Of a stretch of 64,000 nucleotides of DNA, positions 16,202 through 23,563 are shown in pieces. The stretch is from an uncultured Lachnospiraceae bacterium (GTDB taxonomy: Bacteria > Bacillota > Clostridia > Lachnospirales > Lachnospiraceae): assembly GCA_937920345.1 (NCBI GenBank), contig CALGVA010000073.1:62001-126000 (forward strand). Reading direction: 5' to 3'. Each line of letters opens with the position of its first letter. Within the stretch, counting starts at the first letter, position 1. The notes under the pieces were generated by a model that had not been told where the DNA came from, made no database searches, and saw only the letters and a list, made by a program, of their open reading frames with translations. Position numbers and translations under genes: made by a program.

Positions 16202-18415
16202 ATGGCGAAAATCGTAAATCAGATCAACATAGAAGAGGACGGGATCTATCTGGTATTTGGTGTGACGGATGAGGAGCAGCTAAAGCTCCTCCATTTTGCA
16301 TCCAGTCCTTTTGGCGGAATAGAAGATAACGAACAATATATACAGGAAGGGTTTCAGCTTGTACAGGTGAACTTCTCAGGTTATAACAGACCTTATGAGA
16401 AACACGGCAATAAGCATATTGTGACGGCGCCGGGCTATCTGCTCAAATATGCAGGAATGGAAGACGGGCAAAACCGGATCGGCAGACGGCTCGTGATTAC
16501 GCAGAAAGACAGTTTTACAGGAGCTAAAGTGATATCTTATCTGCAATTCTATACCGGTACTTCCACCGTGCGTATGTACCATGAAGTGGTGAATGAGGGA
16601 ACAGAGGAACAGACATTGGATTATATTTCCTCTTTCTATTATCTTGGGATCGGGAAGGAGGGCAGGACGAGTTCCGATGAGAAAATGAAGCTGACCTATG
16701 CCTGTCACGGCTGGCAGAAGGAGATGAACTTCCGCACGGTGACATTTCCCCAGATGGGGTTCGGACAGACGCAGCCGACGGTGAGCCAGCGGACGTCATC
16801 AACCTTTGAACTGACGAATACAGGTAACTGGTCCACGAAGCGCTATCTGCCGATGGGATATCTGGAAAATACGGAGGCGGACTGTGGTTTATACTGGCAG
16901 ATTGAACACAACGGCTCCTGGCATGCGGAAATTGGCGATGAGAACGGACATTTCTATCTGGCGCTCAGCGGACCGACGGAAGTGCAGTCGCACTGGTTCA
17001 AGATTCTGAAACCCGGAGAGCGTTTTACGACGGTTCCGACGGCAGTGGGCGTATCCACTGCGGATTTTGACCGGGCGATGGGGCAGCTTACAAGATATCG
17101 CAGGATGATTCGGCGGCCTAACAGGGATAATGAGAATCTTCCGGTTATTTTTAACGATTATATGAATTGTCTGTTCGGTGATCCGACTACGGAGAAGGAA
17201 ATTCCGCTGATTGATGCGGCGGCGGAGATCGGCTGTGAGTATTTTGTCATTGATGCCGGCTGGTATGCGGCCGGTGCGTGGTGGGACAGCGTAGGTGAAT
17301 GGCAGCAGTGCAGGGAGCGTTTTCCCGGCGGCATAGAGGAAGTGACGGCATATATCAGGGATAAGGGCATGGTTCCCGGATTGTGGCTGGAACTGGAGGT
17401 CATGGGAATCAACTGTGAGAAAGCGAAACGGGTGCCGGACGACTGGTTTTTCGTAAGACACGGGAAAAGAGTTTTCGATCGGAGCCGGTATCAGCTGGAT
17501 TTCCGCAACCCGGCAGTGATAGAACATATCAATGAAGTGATCGACCGTGTGGTGAAGCAGTACGGCGTTGGCTATATCAAGATGGATTACAACATAGAGC
17601 CGGGGATCGGCACGGAACTTTATGCGGACAGCGTGGGGCAGGGTATGCTGGAGCATGAGAGAGCCTACCTTGCATGGCTGGACGGCGTGTTTGAACGATA
17701 TCCCGATCTGGTGATCGAGAATTGTTCCAGCGGCGGGCTCAGGACGGATTATGCCATGCTGTCCCGCTGCAGCATACAGTCTACTTCCGATCAGGAGGAT
17801 TACCGATATTATGCGACGATTGCCGCCAATGCCTGTGCGGGACTGACGCCGGAGCAGGCGGCAGTGTGGTCCTATCCGCAGCGGGACGGCGATGAAGAAG
17901 AGACGGTCTATAATATGGTCAATGCGCTTCTTCTGCGCATTCATCAGAGCGGACATATCCCGCAGCTGTCGGCAGAGCGTAAGGCGCTGGTGAAAGAGGG
18001 AATCGCATACTATAAAAACATTCGTGCAGACATCCGTCAGGCGGAGCCTGTCTGGCCGCTTGGACTGGCGGACAGTTTAGACCATTGGCTGACATCGGCT
18101 TTAAGAACGGAAACGAAAGTTTATCTTGCAGTCTGGCGCAGGGGCGGAGATGGGGATACTTGTCAGATTCCTCTGGATCAGATGATTCCGGCAGGACAGA
18201 AGGCTGTGGTGCGTCTGGCATATCCGGAGAGAGCGCTGGAAGAACATGTGGAGTACGAAACGTTGGATATGACACATGTGTCAGGAACGCTGTGTGCCGC
18301 CGAACCTTGCAAGGATGCAAAGATTATGGAAGAAAAGGTAAAATCAGTCCTTATTGTGAAGTATCATAAGCCGGTTATGGCAAGAATTTTTGAGGTTATT
18401 GCGGAACCGGAATAG
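16202..18415 (+). CDS. Alpha-galactosidase, glycoside hydrolase family 36
   Basis: A 737-residue enzyme that removes alpha-1,6-galactose from raffinose-type sugars and galactomannans. The start at 16202 (MAKIVNQ) follows GGAGGAGCAT. An N-terminal beta-supersandwich (to about residue 310) precedes the barrel. Catalytic marks of GH36 are EYFVIDAGWY, then VPGLWLELEV, the nucleophile Asp462 in YIKMDYN, and IENCSSGGLRTDYAML followed by STSDQEDY, whose Asp530 is the expected acid/base. No signal peptide is seen, so it acts inside the cell on imported oligosaccharides. No sugar transporter is adjacent; the next operon carries amino acid transport. Confidence 0.92.
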   Translation: MAKIVNQINIEEDGIYLVFGVTDEEQLKLLHFASSPFGGIEDNEQYIQEGFQLVQVNFSGYNRPYEKHGNKHIVTAPGYLLKYAGMEDGQNRIGRRLVITQKDSFTGAKVISYLQFYTGTSTVRMYHEVVNEGTEEQTLDYISSFYYLGIGKEGRTSSDEKMKLTYACHGWQKEMNFRTVTFPQMGFGQTQPTVSQRTSSTFELTNTGNWSTKRYLPMGYLENTEADCGLYWQIEHNGSWHAEIGDENGHFYLALSGPTEVQSHWFKILKPGERFTTVPTAVGVSTADFDRAMGQLTRYRRMIRRPNRDNENLPVIFNDYMNCLFGDPTTEKEIPLIDAAAEIGCEYFVIDAGWYAAGAWWDSVGEWQQCRERFPGGIEEVTAYIRDKGMVPGLWLELEVMGINCEKAKRVPDDWFFVRHGKRVFDRSRYQLDFRNPAVIEHINEVIDRVVKQYGVGYIKMDYNIEPGIGTELYADSVGQGMLEHERAYLAWLDGVFERYPDLVIENCSSGGLRTDYAMLSRCSIQSTSDQEDYRYYATIAANACAGLTPEQAAVWSYPQRDGDEEETVYNMVNALLLRIHQSGHIPQLSAERKALVKEGIAYYKNIRADIRQAEPVWPLGLADSLDHWLTSALRTETKVYLAVWRRGGDGDTCQIPLDQMIPAGQKAVVRLAYPERALEEHVEYETLDMTHVSGTLCAAEPCKDAKIMEEKVKSVLIVKYHKPVMARIFEVIAEPE

Positions 18416-18528
18416 TAAGAAAAGCATTCAAAGATTACCATTTACTTTAATCCGCTACTATGATAAAATACAACAGGATTTTTATTTTATTAAAATGCGC
18501 AGAAAGCAGCGCAGAAAAGAGGAGAATT

Positions 18529-19344
18529 ATGAAAAAGAGACTTGCACTTATGTTAGCGCTGTCCCTGACAGCCGGTACAGTACTGACAGGATGCGGCGAT
18601 GCGGCTCAGACGGCTGCAGACAATGCACAGACGGCAGGCGGAGACCTTGTGTATGCAGTGGAGGCCGGTTCGGCCGGTGAAGCGGCGGCAAAAGACAATG
18701 GTTTTCAGACCAATGTGGTAGCATCCCAGGCGGATGCGCTGATGGAGGTTGCATCCGGTACATCCGACGCTGCCATTATCGATCTGCTCATGGCAGGCGC
18801 CATGATCGGTGAAGGCACAAGCTATCCGGACATGAAGTACACGGATGAGCTTACCACAGAGGAGTACGGTGTAGGCTGCCGGAAGGGGTCTGACCTTGCG
18901 TCATACATCAATTCCGTATTTGCGGAGAGTTATGCGGACGGTTCCATGAAGGAGACGGCAACGACCTATGGCGTGCAGGAAGCTCTGGTAGAGCAGTCGG
19001 ACGCGGAGTTTGCTGCTTCTGCGGAGGACAGCGACGTGGCATATATTCAGGAGAAGGGAACGCTTATTGTAGGAATCACGGATTTTGCACCCATGGACTA
19101 TAAAGACGAGTCCGGTGAGTGGATCGGCTTTGACGCGGATATGGCCCGTATCGTTGCCGAAAAGCTCGGTGTGGAGGCACAGTTCGTAGAGATCGACTGG
19201 GATAACAAGATCATGGAACTGGATTCTAAGAACATTGATGTTGTATGGAACGGCATGACGCTTACTTCTGAGACAACATCTGCTATGGAGTGTACAAATC
19301 CTTACTGTAATAACGCACAGGTAATCGTAGTGCCTGCTAAATAA
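18529..19344 (+). CDS. Amino acid ABC transporter binding lipoprotein with permuted domain order
   Basis: A 271-residue lipoprotein. The start at 18529 follows GAGGAGAATT; the signal peptide ends in the lipobox LTGC (Cys22). The order of the mature protein is unusual. Residues 39-155 match the C-terminal half of class-II binding proteins (VYAVEAGSAGE, SGTSDAAIIDLLMAG, EEYGVGCRKGSDL, TTYGVQEALVEQ). After a short Ser/Ala/Asp/Glu linker, residues 169-262 match the N-terminal half (VAYIQEKGTLIVGITDFAP, GFDADMARIVAEKLGV, VVWNGMTLT), and the protein ends at the hinge strand NAQVIVVPAK. All parts of one bilobed fold are present once, so it reads as a circular permutation rather than a deletion. It is followed by its permease and ATPase genes. 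Confidence 0.85.
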   Translation: MKKRLALMLALSLTAGTVLTGCGDAAQTAADNAQTAGGDLVYAVEAGSAGEAAAKDNGFQTNVVASQADALMEVASGTSDAAIIDLLMAGAMIGEGTSYPDMKYTDELTTEEYGVGCRKGSDLASYINSVFAESYADGSMKETATTYGVQEALVEQSDAEFAASAEDSDVAYIQEKGTLIVGITDFAPMDYKDESGEWIGFDADMARIVAEKLGVEAQFVEIDWDNKIMELDSKNIDVVWNGMTLTSETTSAMECTNPYCNNAQVIVVPAK

Positions 19345-19356
19345 AACAGAACTTTT

Positions 19357-19394
19357 CTGCCGGTCCGGTATGCGGATTGATACCGGACCGGCAG
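19357..19394 (+). repeat. Perfect 15-bp intercistronic stem-loop
   Basis: CTGCCGGTCCGGTAT (19357-19371) is the exact reverse complement of 19380-19394, with an 8-base loop. No T-run follows and the next ribosome binding site comes soon after, so it is not an ordinary terminator. It may protect or cut the mRNA so that more binding protein than permease is made, a common arrangement in such operons. Confidence 0.85.
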
Positions 19395-19420
19395 GAGATT
19401 TCGATGAAGGAGAAGTATCT

Positions 19421-20077
19421 ATGTTTTGGAGTGTTACACAGTCACTGCTGGGCGGTCTGCTGACAACGTTTCAGATCTTTATCTTTACGTTACTGTTTGC
19501 TCTGCCGTTCGGTTTGATTCTTGCGTTTGGCTCGATCAGTAAATTCAGACCGCTGCGATATCTGATTCAGGTGCTGGTGTGGGTGATCCGCGGTACGCCG
19601 CTTATGCTGCAGCTGATCATTATATTTTATGGTCCGGGTCTGTGGCTGGGGCATAATATATGGAGCGGTAATGAAGCCGGGCGGATCACGGCCACCGTGG
19701 TGGCGTTCAGTCTTAATTACGCCTGCTATTTTTCTGTGATCTTCCGCGGAGGCATCGAGGGTGTGCCGGCGGGACAGCGAGAGGCAGGACAGGTGCTTGG
19801 CATGACTAAGACACAGATATTCTTCCGTGTAACGCTTTTACAGATGGTAAAGCGTGTCGTGCCGCCGATGTCCAATGAGATCATTACGCTGGTAAAGGAC
19901 ACTTCGCTTGCGCGCATTATTGCCGCTTATGAATTGACCTTTGCGGGATATTCTTTTATGAAGAGCAACGGTCTGACGTGGCCGCTGTTCTATACGGGTG
20001 TATTTTATTTGATTTTTGTCGGTATTTTGACTTTGCTGTTTAACTATATCGAGCGCAGGCTGGACTACTTTAAATAA
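19421..20077 (+). CDS. Amino acid ABC transporter, permease (second system)
   Basis: A 218-residue HisM-type permease. The start at 19421 (MFWSVTQ) follows AAGGAG at a spacing of eight; a longer in-frame start overlaps the stem-loop. The protein shows LLGGLLTTFQIFIFTLLFAL at its N-terminus, IRGTPLMLQLIIIFYGPG, and the EAA loop EAGQVLGMTKTQIFFRVTLL, with about five membrane segments. It pairs with the permuted binding protein upstream and the ATPase downstream. Confidence 0.9.
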   Translation: MFWSVTQSLLGGLLTTFQIFIFTLLFALPFGLILAFGSISKFRPLRYLIQVLVWVIRGTPLMLQLIIIFYGPGLWLGHNIWSGNEAGRITATVVAFSLNYACYFSVIFRGGIEGVPAGQREAGQVLGMTKTQIFFRVTLLQMVKRVVPPMSNEIITLVKDTSLARIIAAYELTFAGYSFMKSNGLTWPLFYTGVFYLIFVGILTLLFNYIERRLDYFK

Positions 20078-20128
20078 TAAAGCATGCATTTTACGCAGAT
20101 TGAAGTGAATGATTGGAGATAGAGCGAG

Positions 20129-20914
20129 ATGGCGATTCTGGAAGTGAAGCATATCGGAAAACAATTTGAAGACACCAAAGTGCTCGATGATGTCAGTTTT
20201 TCCCTGGAGGAAGGAAATGCGCTGGCGATCATCGGTTCTTCGGGTTCAGGCAAGACAACGCTTCTGCGCTGCCTGAATTTCCTGGAAACGCCGGATCGTG
20301 GAACGATCGTCGTCAGAGGTGAGACACTTTTTGACGCGTCGATGCCGCTTAAGGAACAGGGGAAAGATCTGCGGACCAAACGACTGCATTTCGGTATGGT
20401 ATTTCAGTCCTTTAACTTGTTTCCACAGTATACGGCGCTGGAAAATGTTACGTTATCCGAGAAGCTGCTTGCGAAGGAACGGGCAGACTTTAAACAAAAT
20501 AAGAAAGAGATCTTTGCGCAGATCGATCAGCACGGCATAGAACTCCTGGAGCAGATGGGACTTGCCGAACGCATGGGCCATTATCCGCATCAGTTGTCAG
20601 GCGGACAGCAGCAGCGTGTCGCGATCGCGAGGGCCCTGGCGCTCAAACCGGATATTCTCTGCTTTGATGAGCCGACTTCCGCGCTTGACCCGGAATTGAC
20701 GGGTGAGGTTCTGAAAGTGATTCGCGGTCTTGCGGACCAGAAGACGACAATGATTATTGTCACACACGAGATGGCTTTTGCCAGAGACGTGTCGGACCAG
20801 CTAATCTTTATGGATGACGGCGTCATCGTGGAACAGGGCGACCCTAAGCAGGTGATCGACCATCCGCATGAGGAGAGGACGAAGCAGTTCCTGACAAGGT
20901 ATGCGCAGGGTTAA
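20129..20914 (+). CDS. Amino acid ABC transporter, ATP-binding protein (second system)
   Basis: A 261-residue GlnQ-type ATPase. Walker A GSSGSGKTT is at residues 34-42, Q-loop in GMVFQSFNLFPQ, signature LSGGQQQR, Walker B ILCFDEP, and switch histidine in IIVTHEMAFA. It is about 20 residues longer than the first system's ATPase because of an insert around residues 65-78 and 112-130 (KERADFKQNKKEIFAQIDQH). GGAG stands ten bases before the ATG. It ends the operon, and a strong terminator follows. Confidence 0.92.
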   Translation: MAILEVKHIGKQFEDTKVLDDVSFSLEEGNALAIIGSSGSGKTTLLRCLNFLETPDRGTIVVRGETLFDASMPLKEQGKDLRTKRLHFGMVFQSFNLFPQYTALENVTLSEKLLAKERADFKQNKKEIFAQIDQHGIELLEQMGLAERMGHYPHQLSGGQQQRVAIARALALKPDILCFDEPTSALDPELTGEVLKVIRGLADQKTTMIIVTHEMAFARDVSDQLIFMDDGVIVEQGDPKQVIDHPHEERTKQFLTRYAQG

Positions 20915-20944
20915 TGTGAAAATATAATTTATGTTTTTAGAAAA

Positions 20945-20985
20945 GTCCTTTGCCGGACGGAAATTTTACTGGCAGAGGGCTTTTT
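20945..20985 (+). terminator. Terminator of the second amino acid ABC operon
   Basis: GTCCTTTGCC (20945-20954) pairs over ten positions, with two G-U pairs, with GGCAGAGGGC (20971-20980), followed by five T. Confidence 0.88.
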
Positions 20986-21013
20986 ATGGTATAGGAAATT
21001 TCTACGCTTATTC

Positions 21014-21065
21014 GAGTTCGCGAAGCGAATCTCGCAAAGTTATTTGCGAAGCAAATTACTTTTTT
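21014..21065 (+). repeat. Two tandem GCGAAGC mini-hairpins, second followed by T6
   Basis: The first hairpin (21014-21033) is GAGTTCGC-GAA-GCGAATCTC with one bulged T. The second (21039-21059) is GTTATTTGC-GAA-GCAAATTAC with one mismatch, followed by six T. The first includes repeat copy 2 (21020-21038), 18 of 19 bases identical to 4936-4954. The pair could act as a weak terminator or be the debris of a small repeat family. Confidence 0.6.
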
Positions 21066-21139
21066 ATATCGGATTTAATTAACGATATAAAGATGTAAAA
21101 TAATTGACGTAATAATATGTTTGTGATACACTCTGTTCA

Positions 21140-21515
21140 AAGCACGAGATCCTGGATTTTACGGACTTACCGGACGAACGCAAAGGAAGGGTTTCGAATT
21201 ACGGGATACGTGTAATTGATGTCAGGAGATTTAGCGACACCGGTGTATGTAAGACAGGTGTTTGATTTCATACGTTGTTCAGAGGATGGCAAAATCAATA
21301 TGTGTAAAGCAATTATGGACTGGATGGAAGAAAGCAGAAAAGAGGGAAAAGAAGAGGGAAGAGAAGAAGGGATTCTAATGGAGGCTGAACGAATTAATCA
21401 GCTGAATCTTTTACTATCGGAGCAGGGCCGCATGGATGATCTTGTGCGGGCGGCAAAGGACAGAGAATATCAGGAGCGGTTATTCCGGGAAGTATTGGGG
21501 CAGCAGCATGGATGA
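21140..21515 (+). pseudogene. Remnant of an Rpn-type PD-(D/E)XK nuclease/transposase
   Basis: Only the C-terminal third is present, in two frames. From 21143 one frame reads HEILDFTDLPDERKGRV, then NYGIRVIDVRRFSDTGV. After a frame change near 21235 the other frame gives VRQVFDFIRCSEDGKI and a helical tail with EGKEEGREEGILMEAERI, ending at 21515. These are typical of the Rpn/PD-(D/E)XK nuclease family transposases common in Clostridia. The catalytic N-terminal part is missing. The frame break and lost 5' end show a decayed gene. Confidence 0.65.
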
Positions 21516-22272
21516 GCAGATGAGTATGACAAAAGAATATAAAAAAGCAAAGGTGATGGCGATTGTATCCTGTATTCTGATTTTGCTTGCTTTTTCATGT
21601 CTGATCATGACGGCGCTGACGCAGTATTATGACGATTTTAGCACGGTGTTCCTGCCGGTTACGCTGACCGGATTCTTTGGCGGCAATATCATTGCGCTTA
21701 TTATGCTCTGCAAGGCGTATCCGGTGCTCCTTGCTTCCGACTGCGTGAAAATGGAAGAGCGGTATGAAAAACAGGAGCCGCAGCAAATTTTACTGCCGGG
21801 CAGAGATTCTTGCACGAATATACTTCTTGCAAATAAATTTGAGTATACGCGAGAGGGATATTATCGAAGAAAAAGACTTTCGCTTTTGAAAGATTCCGTT
21901 TGCTATTATGTTCGTATGACGGAAGATACTGAGGTGGAAAAAGCCATGCGCCGCGAGGTGGAATATCTCTATCAGACGGGAAAGAAAGATAAGAATCTCT
22001 GTATGCTGCTGTTTGTGTATATGGATGAAGTGGGGGAACATGAGCAAAAAGAAATCAAAGAACTCGGTAAGAGAAATATTGTCATGGAAAGCGTAATCAA
22101 TCCGAACATATCTTTAACCATCCTTGCCATTGCCGTAGACCGGGGAACAAACACGGGATATTATATGGGGATCGGAAGGCATGGTATGTTTACCCTGTAC
22201 GCATACGGGTGCAAGATGTTAAAGAAATTGTTTGCACCGGAAGCTGATTCGCAGCCCAATCTCACACCGTAG
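21508..22272 (+). CDS. Hypothetical membrane protein
   Basis: Not a recognised family. The product is 254 residues if started at 21508 (MDEQMSM), overlapping the stop of the transposase remnant; MSMTKEY at 21520 is an alternative. Two hydrophobic segments lie near residues 18-38 and 48-68 (VMAIVSCILILLAFSCLIMT and FFGGNIIALIMLC). A mixed charged domain follows, with EYLYQTGKKDKNLCMLLFVY and a weak hydrophobic stretch (ISLTILAIAVDRGTNTGYY). No clear ribosome binding site is seen. The later part could be cytoplasmic. Function unknown. Confidence 0.6.
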   Translation: MDEQMSMTKEYKKAKVMAIVSCILILLAFSCLIMTALTQYYDDFSTVFLPVTLTGFFGGNIIALIMLCKAYPVLLASDCVKMEERYEKQEPQQILLPGRDSCTNILLANKFEYTREGYYRRKRLSLLKDSVCYYVRMTEDTEVEKAMRREVEYLYQTGKKDKNLCMLLFVYMDEVGEHEQKEIKELGKRNIVMESVINPNISLTILAIAVDRGTNTGYYMGIGRHGMFTLYAYGCKMLKKLFAPEADSQPNLTP

Positions 22273-22343
22273 ATAAAATATAAACCGTCTCATTGCATGA
22301 CCGTAGAAATTAAGCTATTATGCTGTCGAGGAGGTGGCAGATC

Positions 22344-22820
22344 ATGGCGAATGAAGATAAGAAAGATTTCAATGCGATGCTGCATAAGGCAGCGGATATG
22401 CCGAAGATACAGATTGTGACGGATGAGGCTTCCGTTAAGAAGTACGGCGGAGAGAAGATGTATTTTGCGCCGCCGCTCACCTATGATACAATTATGAAGA
22501 AGATTCCGCACGGGAAAGTAGTTACGGTCGGGATGATAAGAGACTGTCTGGCAAGAGAAAACGGAGCGGATTTTACGGACCCTATCACGGCAGGAATCTT
22601 CGTGTCGATTGTGGCGTGGGCGAGTTACCAGCGGACGGAGGATGAGACGCCCTATTGGAGAACGCTTAAGGCGAATGGAGAGTTGAATCCGAAGTATCCC
22701 GGCGGTGTCGAGGCACAGAGAGAGAAGCTGGAGGCGGAAGGCCATACGATTATCCGCAAAGGCAGAACGAATATCAAGTATTACGTGAAGGATTATGAGG
22801 AGGCAGCTTATGCCTTATAG
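22344..22820 (+). CDS. MGMT-like (alkyltransferase-like) protein lacking the acceptor cysteine
   Basis: A 158-residue protein. The start at 22344 (MANEDKK) follows GGAGGTGGCAGATC. The middle resembles the DNA-binding domain of O6-alkylguanine-DNA alkyltransferases: LTYDTIMKKIPHGKVVTVGM, then TPYWRTLKANGELNPKYPGG and REKLEAEGHTI. At the place of the PCHR active site it has VAWASYQR, so no acceptor cysteine is present. Alkyltransferase-like proteins without cysteine flag alkylated DNA for nucleotide excision repair; that role is inferred. Its stop overlaps the start of the next gene, so the two are coupled. Confidence 0.65.
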   Translation: MANEDKKDFNAMLHKAADMPKIQIVTDEASVKKYGGEKMYFAPPLTYDTIMKKIPHGKVVTVGMIRDCLARENGADFTDPITAGIFVSIVAWASYQRTEDETPYWRTLKANGELNPKYPGGVEAQREKLEAEGHTIIRKGRTNIKYYVKDYEEAAYAL

Positions 22821-23511
22821 AGATTTAAAAGTAACGGGAAGAGATAAGCGGGATGTTGCGATTATCGTGATTACAAGTCTGATTTTTGCCGGACTCTATA
22901 TTGCATATGAGCAGCCCATTATGGAATACGGGCGCAATCCCGAACATGCATTGTTATGGCGGTTTTTACCTGTTGCTGTTATTCAGTACGGCATGGCAGG
23001 ATTAGGGATCAGCATAGTACTGTGTAAAAACAGAGAAACGCTCAGACAGCATGGTCTGGTTATGAAGAACCTTATGTGGTCGGCGGCGGGCTGTCTCGCG
23101 GTTTCCGTGCCGACGATTCTCTTTCTCTATTTTACGGGCGATATCCACGGATTTCTGCCTTTTCAGGGTATGTTTTTGACAGAGGATATCTTATATGCAG
23201 CCTTTCCCTGTAACATCATAGGATATCTGGCGGTTGCCGTGATCTGGGGATTCTTTGAAGGATTGTATTATATCGTGCTCTCTGATAAAATAAATGCGCT
23301 TAAGGCACCAAAAGGCGTATGCAATACAGGGGCTTTGGTATGCGCCGTATTTGCGATCCTGATTCACGGTATGATCGGCACGTCCGCAGAAGTACTGCTG
23401 GAAGCTGCCGCAACGTTTATACTTATGTATGGCTCTCTTGTGATACGGGATAAAACCGGGAATGCATGGGGCAATATTCTGATTTTCTTCTTTGTCTGGA
23501 ATGCGTTGTAG
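22810..23511 (+). CDS. Hypothetical multi-pass membrane protein (possibly CPBP-related)
   Basis: A 233-residue protein, start at 22810 (MPYRDLKV) after GGAGGCAGCTT, inside the last codons of the MGMT-like gene. Six to seven hydrophobic segments are visible. The region FFEGLYYIVLSDKIN and a later LIHGMIGTSAEVLLE faintly recall the glutamate and histidine motifs of CPBP-type intramembrane proteases, but the usual paired glutamates are absent. The ending IFFFVWNAL is seen in some clostridial membrane proteins of unknown role. The function is not assigned. Confidence 0.6.
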   Translation: MPYRDLKVTGRDKRDVAIIVITSLIFAGLYIAYEQPIMEYGRNPEHALLWRFLPVAVIQYGMAGLGISIVLCKNRETLRQHGLVMKNLMWSAAGCLAVSVPTILFLYFTGDIHGFLPFQGMFLTEDILYAAFPCNIIGYLAVAVIWGFFEGLYYIVLSDKINALKAPKGVCNTGALVCAVFAILIHGMIGTSAEVLLEAAATFILMYGSLVIRDKTGNAWGNILIFFFVWNAL

Positions 23512-23563
23512 AGGGTGCGAAGATGCATCGGTGAAGGGATATAAGCCGGCGGGATAGAGGATT

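Noticed and set aside
16889..17956. Minus-strand open frame of 355 codons inside the alpha-galactosidase gene
   Set aside because: It lies wholly antisense to a gene with clear GH36 motifs, has no ribosome binding site or recognisable protein features, and is rich in His, Arg and Ile as expected for an antisense shadow.
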